A stretch of DNA of 20,181 nt from Bacteroidota bacterium (GTDB taxonomy: Bacteria; Bacteroidota; Bacteroidia; Bacteroidales; Bacteroidaceae), in contig JAFABV010000105.1 in NCBI GenBank assembly GCA_023425865.1, positions 1 to 20,181 of the forward strand. The letters are read 5' to 3'. Below the pieces are notes generated by a model. It saw only the letters and a list, made by a program, of their open reading frames with translations, did not search any database and was not told the DNA's origin. Position numbers and translations under genes: made by a program. Below, one piece after another: positions 7,430 to 15,630 of the stretch (its first letter is position 1; each line of letters begins with the position of its first letter).

Positions 7430-8944
7430 ATGAATAAGCTAAAATTTACTTTCGTAGCATTGTCCATGGCTGCCTTACAGCCTGCGTTTGCCGGTGGACT
7501 GCTTACCAACACCAATCAAAACATTGCGTTCAATCGCAACTTTGCCCGTGACGGTGTCATCGGTATCGATGGTGTCTATTCCAACCCGGCTGGTGTAGCC
7601 TTCCTGAGCAAGGGCTTCCATCTGTCGCTCAATATCCAGAATGTCTACCAGACACGTACCATCGAGAGTGGCATTACCGTGCCTTCGCTGCAGGGTACGC
7701 CTTATTATCAACCCTTCAAACTTAACGGTGGAAACGAAGAGGGCGTGAAGCGCTTCAAAGGCAGAGCGTCTGTACCTGTATTCCCCACTTTCCAAGCCGC
7801 GCTCAATTACGACCACTGGGGATTCCAAGTGGGTGGCGGTGTTGTAGGTGGCGGCGGAAAAGCCACATTCAACGATGGGCTCGGCTCTTTCGAGCGCACC
7901 ATAGCCATGGTTCCGGCCTTGCTCGCCAGTCAGGGCATTCCTGCTACGGGTTATAGTGTCAACAGCTATATTGCCGGTCAGCAGTATGTATTGGGGTTGC
8001 AGTTTGGTGCCACCTATAAATTCAATGAACATTTCGCGGTATATGGTGGTGCCCGATTCAACTACGTATGGAATAAATACGAGGGCAACATCACAGGAAT
8101 CTCGGCCACCATCAACGGCACAAACGAGAATCTGTATGACTACTTCAGCGAAAAGGCGACGCAGGCCGCGCAGATGGCAGCCAACTACAAATTACTGGCC
8201 GCCGAAAACGCAAGCAACCCTACTGTACAGGCCCAGTATCAAGCTGCTGCCACACAGTATGAGGCCGCCGCAGACAAACTCACCCAGACCAGGACACAGT
8301 TTGCCGACAGGTACCTGGAAAGCACACAGAACGGATGGGGCTTTACGCCGATTATCGGCGCCGACTACAAGGGCAACGGCTGGAATATTGGTGCACGATT
8401 AGAATTCAATACCCATCTGAATATTGAGAACAATACGAAGCGTGACGATACGGGACTGTTTAAGGATGGCGTCAACACTCCCAGCGACCTGCCGGGCTTG
8501 CTGACCATCGGAGCCTCATACGACGTCCTGAAAAACTGGCGTGTGATGGGTGGCTGGCACTATTACTTCGACAAGAACGCCCGAATGGCCAATGACAAGC
8601 AGAAACTGCTTGAAAGCAACACCCAGGAGTATCTCTTCGGTACTGAGGTGGACATTGCCAAGGAGCTTACCCTCAGCGCCGGTGGACAGATTACGAGCTA
8701 CGGTCTGGGCGACGGAGCATTCCTCAACGATATGAGCTTTGTGACGAGCAGCTATAGCATCGGATTTGGCGCTAAATTCAAGGTGGCCAAGAATATGGCA
8801 GTCAACGTGGCCTATTTCTTCACCGACTACACACACAAAGACAAAGCTTACAAAGCTTCCATACAGGGGGTAGAGGTACAAAACACCGACCGCTTCACCC
8901 GTACCAACAAGGTGCTGGGCGTGGGTCTCGACATTGATTTTTAA
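7430..8944 (+). CDS. OmpP1/FadL/TodX-family outer-membrane transporter
   Basis: A 504-residue outer-membrane beta-barrel of the FadL/OmpP1 family, which lets hydrophobic compounds such as fatty acids cross the outer membrane. MNKLKFTFVALSMAAL starts a signal peptide that ends PAFA-GG at about residue 21. An in-frame ATG ten codons upstream (7400) overlaps the promoter box and is less likely. The mature N-terminus has the family pattern GIDGVYSNPAGVAFLSKG (46-62), including the NPA motif of the plug region. Amphipathic beta strands follow, and the chain ends in DIDF, with the terminal Phe typical of barrel assembly signals. A long Ala/Gln-rich, probably helical stretch (about 233-298) interrupts the barrel between strands. 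It is the only clear plus-strand gene here, transcribed alone and convergent with priA. The ligand is unknown. Confidence 0.88.
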   Translation: MNKLKFTFVALSMAALQPAFAGGLLTNTNQNIAFNRNFARDGVIGIDGVYSNPAGVAFLSKGFHLSLNIQNVYQTRTIESGITVPSLQGTPYYQPFKLNGGNEEGVKRFKGRASVPVFPTFQAALNYDHWGFQVGGGVVGGGGKATFNDGLGSFERTIAMVPALLASQGIPATGYSVNSYIAGQQYVLGLQFGATYKFNEHFAVYGGARFNYVWNKYEGNITGISATINGTNENLYDYFSEKATQAAQMAANYKLLAAENASNPTVQAQYQAAATQYEAAADKLTQTRTQFADRYLESTQNGWGFTPIIGADYKGNGWNIGARLEFNTHLNIENNTKRDDTGLFKDGVNTPSDLPGLLTIGASYDVLKNWRVMGGWHYYFDKNARMANDKQKLLESNTQEYLFGTEVDIAKELTLSAGGQITSYGLGDGAFLNDMSFVTSSYSIGFGAKFKVAKNMAVNVAYFFTDYTHKDKAYKASIQGVEVQNTDRFTRTNKVLGVGLDIDF

Positions 8945-9014
8945 ACTGCAAGTCTTCAGCAGTGACGAGCACTGCAATCAAAACGCTTAATACTAATACC
9001 AAAGAGACCACGAT

Positions 9015-9054
9015 AAAGCCCCGTTTCAGCCGAAGAGGTTGGAATGGGGCTTTT
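9015..9054. terminator. Bidirectional terminator between ompP1/fadL and priA
   Basis: AAAGCCCCGTTTC and GGAATGGGGCTTTT form a stem with a core AAGCCCC/GGGGCTT and a 14-nt loop region. A runs on the left and T runs on the right make it usable from both strands. It lies about 70 bp after the OmpP1/FadL stop and 14 bp beyond the priA stop, so it serves both converging genes. Confidence 0.85.
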
Positions 9055-9067
9055 ACCTATGTCAACT

Positions 9068-11362
9068 TTATAAAGGGTCGACGTCGTAATAAACCAACAG
9101 CGCCTTGTAGATGGGTTGCATGAGCAATTGCTGCTGCACGGCACGCAGACACTCACGAACCTCCTTGAGGTCAATGCCATTTTCCAGTTTGATGACCATC
9201 TTGCGAATATGGAGCGTCTTCACGCGGGCTATAGCCGGCTTGTCAGGGCCCAATACCCGGTCGCCAAAACGCTGACGCAACAATGCCCCCATCTCTTGGG
9301 CTGAGGCCTCGGCAATGCTTTCCTGTTTATGCTTAAGATAGACATAAACAAGATGAAAGAAAGGCGGGTAATGAAAATACTTGCGCTCGGCCAGCAACTC
9401 CTGGCTGAAACCCTCAAAGTCATTGTTGACCACCTGATGCACTACCGACAAGCCCGGATTGCGCGTCTGCAGGATAACCTGTCCGCGCTCACCCTTTCGA
9501 CCGGCCCGTCCAGCTACCTGACTCATCATCATAAACGCGTGCTCATAGGCCCGGAAGTCTGGGTAGTTGAGCATAGAGTCGGCATCGAGGATTCCTACAA
9601 GGCCCACCCGATCGAAGTCGAGCCCTTTGCTCACCATTTGTGTACCGATCAACAAATTGGTTTTGCCTCGCCCAAAGTCACCGATGAGGCGCTCATAGGC
9701 ATTGCGGGTACGCGTAGTGTCGAGGTCCATGCGTGCGATACGTGCTTCCGGGAAGATGTCGCGTATCTGGTCTTCTATCTTTTCCGTGCCGTAGCCACGT
9801 CCTGTAAGGTCGGGGTTACCGCAGTTAGGGCATATCGCAGGTACAGGGGCGGTATGCCCACAATAATGACAAGTCAACAGATTGAGCCTTTTGTGCAACG
9901 TGAGTGACACGTCACAGTTGGGACAACGTGGCACCCACCCGCAAACCTTACACTCAACCATAGGCGCGAATCCCCGTCGGTTTTGAAAGAGAATCACTTG
10001 TTTGTCAGCCGCCAACACTTCGCGCACGGCTCTCAGCAATGGTGGTGAGAATGGACCGTTCATCATCTTTCGCCGGCGCAGGTCCTTGATGTCCACCACT
10101 TCAATACGTGGCAACTGAATATCCTGATAGCGCGTCATGAGACTCACCAATCCATACTTCTTACCCACCGTGGCGTTGTAATAACTCTCCATAGAGGGAG
10201 TGGCTGTACCCAAGAGCGTCTTGGCACCATACATCTGTGCCAAGACAATGGCCGCACTGCGCGCATGATAACGGGGCGAAGGTTCCTGTTGTTTGAAGCT
10301 CGTCTCGTGCTCCTCATCGACGATAACCAGCCCCAGCCGCTGGAAAGGCAGGAATACGGCACTGCGCGCCCCAAGGATTACGTCGTAGGGATGGGCAGAC
10401 AGTTGCTTGTTCCAAATTTCCACACGCTCAGCGTCGCTGTACTTGGAATGATAGATGCCCAGCCGACTACCGAATACACGCTGAAGGCGCTGCATAATCT
10501 GCACGGTGAGGGCTATCTCGGGCAAGAGATAGAGTACCTGACGACCTTCCCGCAATGTTTTCTCGATGAGGTGAATATAAATCTCTGTCTTACCACTGGA
10601 AGTGACTCCGTGAAGCAGCACGACGTTCTTGTTCATCCACTGCATGAGAATCTGGTTATAAGCATCAGACTGTGCGGCATTCAGTGCCTTCACCAATTCG
10701 GGGTGAGGCACTACAGCATTGTTGAGCCGCCCCACTTCCTTATCATAACTTACCAGCAGCCCCTTTTGTATCAGCTGTTTTACGATAGCAGAGGTACAAT
10801 TGGCCACATTCATGAGTTCTTCTCGTGTCACCTCTGTTGCCTGCCATGCGGCTGGGGGCTCCGCGCCTTCGGCAAAGGCCTGGTCCCAGCGCGAGAGCTG
10901 CAAGTAACAGAGAAAGGCCTGCTGCTGGCGTTGTGACCGATGAAGCATGTTGAGCGCCACATGGAGCGCTGCTTCATGGCCATAGCTCTCCCCGAGGCGC
11001 ACGAAGGTTTCCGTCTTGGGCCTAAACCCAGCCTCTGCCTTGAGACCAGAAGGCAGCGCGGCCTTACAAATATCGCCCAATGGAGCCATGTAGTACACAG
11101 AAATCCATCGCCACAATTGCAGCTGCTGGGGCAAGAGTACAGGCTGGCTATCGAGAAGGTCTAATACCGTCTTGACCTTATCGGCGGACAACTGGGGGGG
11201 CTCTTGATGCACACTGACTACCACCGCCGCGTAGGTTTTACTTTGTCCGAAGGGCACAAGCACGCGCATTCCAGGAACGCAACGACCAACATGGTGGTCG
11301 CTTAAGGCATAGGTGAAAGTGCCTTCGAGGAGCAATGGCAGTATGACATCTACATAGTTCAT
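9068..11362 (-). CDS. priA: Primosomal protein N' (replication restart helicase PriA)
   Basis: A 764-residue superfamily 2 DNA helicase that recognises stalled forks and reloads the replicative helicase. The 3'-end-binding N-terminal domain starts MNYVDVILPLLLEGTFTYAL. Helicase motifs: Walker A GVTSSGKT (252-259), DEEH (349-352), GTATPS (385-390), and QVAGRAGRKGERGQV in the C-terminal lobe (motif VI region, about 615-629). Eight cysteines in four CxxC-type pairs (471/474, 480/483, 498/501, 511/514) form the expected two-zinc module inserted in the helicase core. The length is normal for the family. The frame stays open 47 codons upstream to 11503, but that stretch runs through a terminator and into the preceding gene. 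The ATG at 11360-11362 gives the conserved PriA N-terminus and was chosen. It follows the beta-barrel gene after a strong terminator, so it probably has its own promoter. Confidence 0.97.
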   Translation of the reverse strand: MNYVDVILPLLLEGTFTYALSDHHVGRCVPGMRVLVPFGQSKTYAAVVVSVHQEPPQLSADKVKTVLDLLDSQPVLLPQQLQLWRWISVYYMAPLGDICKAALPSGLKAEAGFRPKTETFVRLGESYGHEAALHVALNMLHRSQRQQQAFLCYLQLSRWDQAFAEGAEPPAAWQATEVTREELMNVANCTSAIVKQLIQKGLLVSYDKEVGRLNNAVVPHPELVKALNAAQSDAYNQILMQWMNKNVVLLHGVTSSGKTEIYIHLIEKTLREGRQVLYLLPEIALTVQIMQRLQRVFGSRLGIYHSKYSDAERVEIWNKQLSAHPYDVILGARSAVFLPFQRLGLVIVDEEHETSFKQQEPSPRYHARSAAIVLAQMYGAKTLLGTATPSMESYYNATVGKKYGLVSLMTRYQDIQLPRIEVVDIKDLRRRKMMNGPFSPPLLRAVREVLAADKQVILFQNRRGFAPMVECKVCGWVPRCPNCDVSLTLHKRLNLLTCHYCGHTAPVPAICPNCGNPDLTGRGYGTEKIEDQIRDIFPEARIARMDLDTTRTRNAYERLIGDFGRGKTNLLIGTQMVSKGLDFDRVGLVGILDADSMLNYPDFRAYEHAFMMMSQVAGRAGRKGERGQVILQTRNPGLSVVHQVVNNDFEGFSQELLAERKYFHYPPFFHLVYVYLKHKQESIAEASAQEMGALLRQRFGDRVLGPDKPAIARVKTLHIRKMVIKLENGIDLKEVRECLRAVQQQLLMQPIYKALLVYYDVDPL

Positions 11363-11388
11363 GCCATGCAAAGTTAGATAAAAAAAAA

Positions 11389-11412
11389 CAGATACCTCCG
11401 CGGAGGTATCTG
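11389..11412. terminator. Perfectly palindromic bidirectional terminator
   Basis: CAGATACCTCCG is followed directly by its exact reverse complement, a 24-bp perfect palindrome. A run of A lies to the left (11380-11388) and of T to the right (11414-11420). On the minus strand it sits 29 bp after the beta-barrel stop and ends the T9SS gene cluster just before priA. Confidence 0.93.
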
Positions 11413-11441
11413 CTTTTTTTATGACTCGTAACCCGAAGGCC

Positions 11442-12077
11442 TTAGAAGTAATAGGCAAGTCCCACTTGCCAAGTATTTGATTTACTGCTAAAATTGGAAG
11501 CAACGTCTCCAGCCACCGTCGTCACCGATGTCACCTCACCCGTCTTGCTAATGGGAATGTTATAGCGGGCGCTTATCTCGAAATGACTGACAGTGACACC
11601 GGCACCAAGATTTACGCTGAAATTAGACTTCTTCAAAGTAAACGTATTATCGTAAGTTGACAAGTCTGTCCAATTTACTGACTTATCGCCAACGTTAAAC
11701 CCTATCTGTGGACCACCGAAGAAGTAAATTCCCAAAAGACTTCCCAAGCCTACATTATAGCGCACGTTGACCGGCACAATTATATTTTCCTGCTTGATAG
11801 TCTTCGTGACGTTATTCTGCGACTCCAGTTTTGACTCACGATGATCGTAGAGGGCAGCCACGTCAACGCCAAGTCCCACTATGGGCAGGGTGAACTTGAG
11901 CTTAGGGCCAATGTAGAAACCCAGTCGATTTGACGCCTCAAAGATATCCTCACTCAGCGAGGGTTTGGTCACATTCAAGCCGCCTTCAAAACCGAAACGA
12001 ATGGATTGCGCGTTGGCTGGAGCAGAAGTCATCAGACCTGCTGCCAAGATAGCCATGGGTAAAAGCTTTTTCATCAT
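11442..12077 (-). CDS. Outer-membrane beta-barrel protein (PorT-like fold)
   Basis: A 211-residue secreted protein with a signal peptide ending SAPANA-Q at residue 23. The rest is alternating amphipathic strands: RFGFEGGLNVT, RLGFYIGPKLKF, GLGVDVAALYD, ENIIVPVNVRYNVG, GIYFFGGPQIGFNVG, and a final TWQVGLAYYF ending in Phe. This is the eight-stranded 'outer membrane beta-barrel' type (PF13568-like) that includes PorT of the T9SS. It starts 42 bp after gldN and precedes the terminator, so it is probably last in the por/gld operon. Whether it acts in secretion is inference from position: similar barrels are common in Bacteroidota and it could be a general OMP. ATGATG at the start allows initiation at either codon. 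Confidence 0.75.
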   Translation of the reverse strand: MMKKLLPMAILAAGLMTSAPANAQSIRFGFEGGLNVTKPSLSEDIFEASNRLGFYIGPKLKFTLPIVGLGVDVAALYDHRESKLESQNNVTKTIKQENIIVPVNVRYNVGLGSLLGIYFFGGPQIGFNVGDKSVNWTDLSTYDNTFTLKKSNFSVNLGAGVTVSHFEISARYNIPISKTGEVTSVTTVAGDVASNFSSKSNTWQVGLAYYF

Positions 12078-12119
12078 AAATGGTGATTTGTGTATATAAA
12101 TTGTGGATGGTTGAGGTTA

Positions 12120-13163
12120 TCAATGGCGCTGACGACGTACCGTAACACGGGCAGAGGTGCCGGCGGAAGAAGAGGAAGACCTGCGATTCTTGGCCTTCAC
12201 GACCTTGGTCTCTCCTGCCCTGCGGTTTTTCTTGAGTGCCTTCAGTGCTTTCTTGTCAATTGACGCTATGGAGTCAAGCGAGTCCTTACGTGCGGGATCA
12301 CCCCACATACGTTGTTCAAACTGCGCAATCTCGTTCTCTATGCGCATCTGCTCCTTCGACAGCCTGACGGTGTCGCCTCCAGCCACCTGCGCCAAGGTCT
12401 GTCCCAGCATATTAGTGGTCTTATAGATTTTACCCTTGTAAGCGTTCACCGTGAAATAGTCATCAAGACTCATCGTAGCAGCGTTGTTGATATTGCTGGT
12501 CATAATGGTTTGCTTGGCTAAGAATGGAGCCAGGTCATCATACCTCACCCAGAACAAAGGATATTTCGTAACGCCGTCGCCGAAGTCGTCTTCACGGTAC
12601 ATCACAGGACAAAGGGCCTGCACCTTGGTATGAAACGTTGCCGTGGCCTGATCGTAGTAGGCGCTCTCTTTGACGAAATATCCCTTCACCTCAGCAGAGG
12701 GAATGTCGCTGTCGCTGATGTGCATACCACGGTCAGTACGCTCATAATAGATCTGATAGTCATCGAGAAACTTCAAGGGCTGGATTCGCATAGACTCATC
12801 AAACCGCTCGTTGCCGGTATTCACATCATAAGAATAGGCTGCAATACCACCATGATTAGGGCCTGCCATAATCAACTTGAACAAGTAAGTAAACAGGCTC
12901 ATCTTGCCATCTTGAGGCTCTACAGGGTAATAGAGGCCCGCGTTTGCGCTATCCTCTAATTTCAGTTCACGATAGATGTCCCGACGCCACACCACATCCT
13001 CGTCCATCTTGGCAGTTGTGGGAAAGGCTATCTGAGCACGCAGCGTCATATTGTTCTTTTTCGACTGCTGAGCGGCGGCCTGCTCTTGCTGACGGGCCTT
13101 TGGCTGTGCAGCGGCCATTTGGCACAATGCCGCTATCATGATGATCAAAAAGATTCTTTTCAT
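12120..13163 (-). CDS. gldN: T9SS ring component GldN/PorN
   Basis: A 347-residue periplasmic protein with signal peptide MKRIFLIIMIAALCQMAAAQ. Recognisable family blocks are VVWRRDIYRELKLEDSANAGLYYP (about 58-81), SLFTYLFKLIMAG (about 89-101), and YLFKE-like YFVKESAYYD. In type IX secretion, GldN/PorN associates with GldK/PorK in a ring under the outer membrane. It is last of the conserved K-L-M-N series, 56 bp after gldM, the usual order in gliding and porphyromonad genomes. The C-terminus (about 308-347) is unusually basic and Ser-rich (KKNRR, KAKNRRSSSSS, VTVRRQRH). Identification rests on both sequence pattern and gene order. Confidence 0.93.
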   Translation of the reverse strand: MKRIFLIIMIAALCQMAAAQPKARQQEQAAAQQSKKNNMTLRAQIAFPTTAKMDEDVVWRRDIYRELKLEDSANAGLYYPVEPQDGKMSLFTYLFKLIMAGPNHGGIAAYSYDVNTGNERFDESMRIQPLKFLDDYQIYYERTDRGMHISDSDIPSAEVKGYFVKESAYYDQATATFHTKVQALCPVMYREDDFGDGVTKYPLFWVRYDDLAPFLAKQTIMTSNINNAATMSLDDYFTVNAYKGKIYKTTNMLGQTLAQVAGGDTVRLSKEQMRIENEIAQFEQRMWGDPARKDSLDSIASIDKKALKALKKNRRAGETKVVKAKNRRSSSSSAGTSARVTVRRQRH

Positions 13164-13219
13164 CTTCTATCTGTTGTTAATCGTCGGTTACGTTTGGTTT
13201 CACCGCTGTCAAGGATATA

Positions 13220-14776
13220 CTATTTAACTTTCACTTCCATGGCTCCGGGCAAGGTTCGCGTGATACCGTCTGGACCAATGGCCCTCACCTCAGTAATATA
13301 GAAACGGCGGTTGCGTCCTAAACGGCGGAACTGCTCTTTCATACGTTCGGTAAACGTGTCGCCGGCAGAAGCTATCTGAACGGCATTACCCATATTATCA
13401 TAGAATACTGTGGAGAAGCTCACCACCTTAAACTGTATGTCGAGAATACCATCATCGATGGCGGCACTCAAATGAGAGGCACCCATAAGTCCGGCCTTGG
13501 TCAGATTTCCGCCCTTGTAGCGGTCAGTGCCTATGGCAATATAGGGTGTTGGGTCAGGCAACTTACGCACCTTGAAGGTAAAGGGTGGATAGCTGCGTAC
13601 CTTGCCTCCGTCACGTGCGGAAATATGGAAGGTGACATCACTTCCCACTGCCGACGGTACGGCGACATATCGTCCACCACCGGCAGCAGTCAGACTACCA
13701 CCCGTCATGCTTACAGAGACCGCATTTTGAGGAAGTCCCTCCACACTCACACTAATAGGATTACGATAACCCGCATAGAGCACATTCATCAAGTCAGCAG
13801 CCACTGTGGCGCCTCCTGGTACGGGAATGACGCTGTATTTCTGGAGGAAATTACGACGTACCACGTCGCCATTCGCATTATGCATGAGGATATAGCCGCT
13901 GAACTGATGCTCCCCGACCCCACCTGCCGTAAAACTATAGTGGCCGTCAGGGGAGTTGACCCTCATGCCATTGACATAAATTTCCGGCTGCTTGGTCGTG
14001 TCAATAGCTGCCATGATGATATTGGCATTGAAACGTTCACCGGGATAGAGGGTCGTTTTCTCAGGCACCACAAAGGCAGAGAGCTTGTTCACACGAATAT
14101 CTTTCAAGTCTATGTTCGATACCAAAGTATGCAACACCTCGCCCTCCGCATAACGTACATCATTCTGCAACTTAGAGAGTAAGGTGACAGCCGCCGCCAC
14201 AGGCATATTCTCAAACATATACTCCTGCCAGTTCTTGCCCAAGGTGTTCGACTTCTTCGGTACCGCGGTAGAGAGATTGCTGCTGATGATTTGACGTTGA
14301 TGGGGGTCGGTAACAAAATTCAGGATACGGGTACGATAGTCGTTGATGGCATCGTAGAGTTTCTTGCCCCTACCAGTAATTGGCGCAAGCATCACCTCGC
14401 CGGCGGCATCTATATTGTCAACATTATCGATATGGCGTACATCGCCATCCTTGCCGTCAGCCTCCTTGACAATCGCCACCTTTAACTCCTGCGCCAGATT
14501 ATAGAGCGAATCACTCATACGCTTTACCGCAGTGGCCTTCTCAAACCATGCCTTTACCTTGGCGGGATTCGATTCAAACTGATTCCTGAAGTCGCCATAC
14601 AGGGCGTTGTTTTCAGCAGAGGCATTGGCTGTGGTACGGTTGAGACTCTCCTCCACCACAGAGAAGCCATTGAGCACCTCGGTAGAGATGTTCAGGGCAA
14701 GCATGGCCAACAAGACGATATACATCAGGTTGATCATCTTCTGACGGGGGGAGACCGGTCGTTTCTTTATCGCCAT
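13220..14776 (-). CDS. gldM: T9SS motor/stalk protein GldM/PorM
   Basis: A 518-residue protein starting MAIKKRPVSPRQKMINLMY, the hallmark N-terminus of GldM/PorM. One transmembrane helix follows (about 15-34, LMYIVLLAMLALNISTEVL). The remaining ~480 residues are periplasmic, in the family a series of helical and beta domains forming a dimeric stalk. With GldL it forms the inner-membrane motor that uses proton flow to power secretion through the T9SS. The gene starts 30 bp after gldL and ends 56 bp before gldN, consistent with one transcript. Length and order are as expected. Confidence 0.97.
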   Translation of the reverse strand: MAIKKRPVSPRQKMINLMYIVLLAMLALNISTEVLNGFSVVEESLNRTTANASAENNALYGDFRNQFESNPAKVKAWFEKATAVKRMSDSLYNLAQELKVAIVKEADGKDGDVRHIDNVDNIDAAGEVMLAPITGRGKKLYDAINDYRTRILNFVTDPHQRQIISSNLSTAVPKKSNTLGKNWQEYMFENMPVAAAVTLLSKLQNDVRYAEGEVLHTLVSNIDLKDIRVNKLSAFVVPEKTTLYPGERFNANIIMAAIDTTKQPEIYVNGMRVNSPDGHYSFTAGGVGEHQFSGYILMHNANGDVVRRNFLQKYSVIPVPGGATVAADLMNVLYAGYRNPISVSVEGLPQNAVSVSMTGGSLTAAGGGRYVAVPSAVGSDVTFHISARDGGKVRSYPPFTFKVRKLPDPTPYIAIGTDRYKGGNLTKAGLMGASHLSAAIDDGILDIQFKVVSFSTVFYDNMGNAVQIASAGDTFTERMKEQFRRLGRNRRFYITEVRAIGPDGITRTLPGAMEVKVK

Positions 14777-14806
14777 TTATCGTAGTCTTGAGCCGAAAGG
14801 CGTTGA

Positions 14807-15625
14807 TTATTGATTGTTGGGATTGCCGGTAACATGTGAAGCTGCCCCGGGAGACGCCATAGGCATGTTCACGGTCATCGCCTCGATCATACGGGTATAG
14901 ATCTGGTTGAGCTGATCTATTTGCCGGGCCATCTTACGTGTTTGGTCGTTGATCTCGTCTATGGTACCAATCTGTTGACTTGCACCCTTTAGCTGCATCT
15001 CATACACTCGGCTGATACCTGTGAGCGTACGGTTCAGGTTTTCCATCTCCTCGCTGTCACGTGTCAGGCGAGCACTCTGCTCATTGACTTTCTTGAGGGT
15101 CTCCACCAGTTCGTTGAGCTGAGTCACGTAACTGCCTTGTGCCTCATTGAGGGCGGCAGCTTCCTCGGCAGACATCTGCGGCACATAGGCTGCTGGTGCC
15201 GCGGAAGCAAAGGCAATCGGCTCTCCCGCGGGCGTTGCCGTTGGTTGGGAACCTCCTTGCGCACTTACCTGTGCGGTACGTGGCTCATCGGTACGTACCT
15301 GCTGCATGACATCAGCAACATGCTCATAGCTTACCTTGCCATTCTCCAAATACTCTTCAGTGATGTGCGTGGGAATCTCTCTACCGTCAGCGGTTTTGTC
15401 AAAAGGACGGTCGAAGGCAGAAATAAAGAACACGAGCACCTCCGTTCCCATACCAATGAAGAGCATGATATTGGCACCCGGTAAATGCGTCAGCTTGAAA
15501 AGAGCGCCTAAAATAACGATTGACGCACCCCAGCTGTAGGTGTAGTTCATGAAGGTCTGCCCCTCTACAGTGTCCATCCATTTTTGCAGACGATACACCA
15601 AATTATATTTACTGTATTTGGTCAT
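14807..15625 (-). CDS. gldL: T9SS inner-membrane motor protein GldL/PorL
   Basis: A 272-residue protein. MTKYSKYNLVYRLQKWMDTVEGQ leads into two transmembrane helices (about 29-48 and 52-72) joined by the conserved FKLTHLPGA turn. Glu62 in MGTEVLVFF lies inside the second helix; a membrane-embedded acidic residue is what a proton-conducting motor needs. The C-terminal half is cytoplasmic, with a Pro/Ala-rich linker and a long coiled coil (about 180-262). The frame is open upstream to 15766, but that part overlaps gldK. The ATG at 15623-15625 gives the family N-terminus and lies 5 bp after gldK. It partners GldM. Confidence 0.95.
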   Translation of the reverse strand: MTKYSKYNLVYRLQKWMDTVEGQTFMNYTYSWGASIVILGALFKLTHLPGANIMLFIGMGTEVLVFFISAFDRPFDKTADGREIPTHITEEYLENGKVSYEHVADVMQQVRTDEPRTAQVSAQGGSQPTATPAGEPIAFASAAPAAYVPQMSAEEAAALNEAQGSYVTQLNELVETLKKVNEQSARLTRDSEEMENLNRTLTGISRVYEMQLKGASQQIGTIDEINDQTRKMARQIDQLNQIYTRMIEAMTVNMPMASPGAASHVTGNPNNQ

Positions 15626-15630
15626 AACGA

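Noticed and set aside
11363..11503. A longer PriA N-terminus using the upstream start
   Set aside because: The extra 47 codons cross a perfect terminator palindrome and the end of the preceding gene, and the conserved PriA N-terminus begins at MNYVDVILPL.
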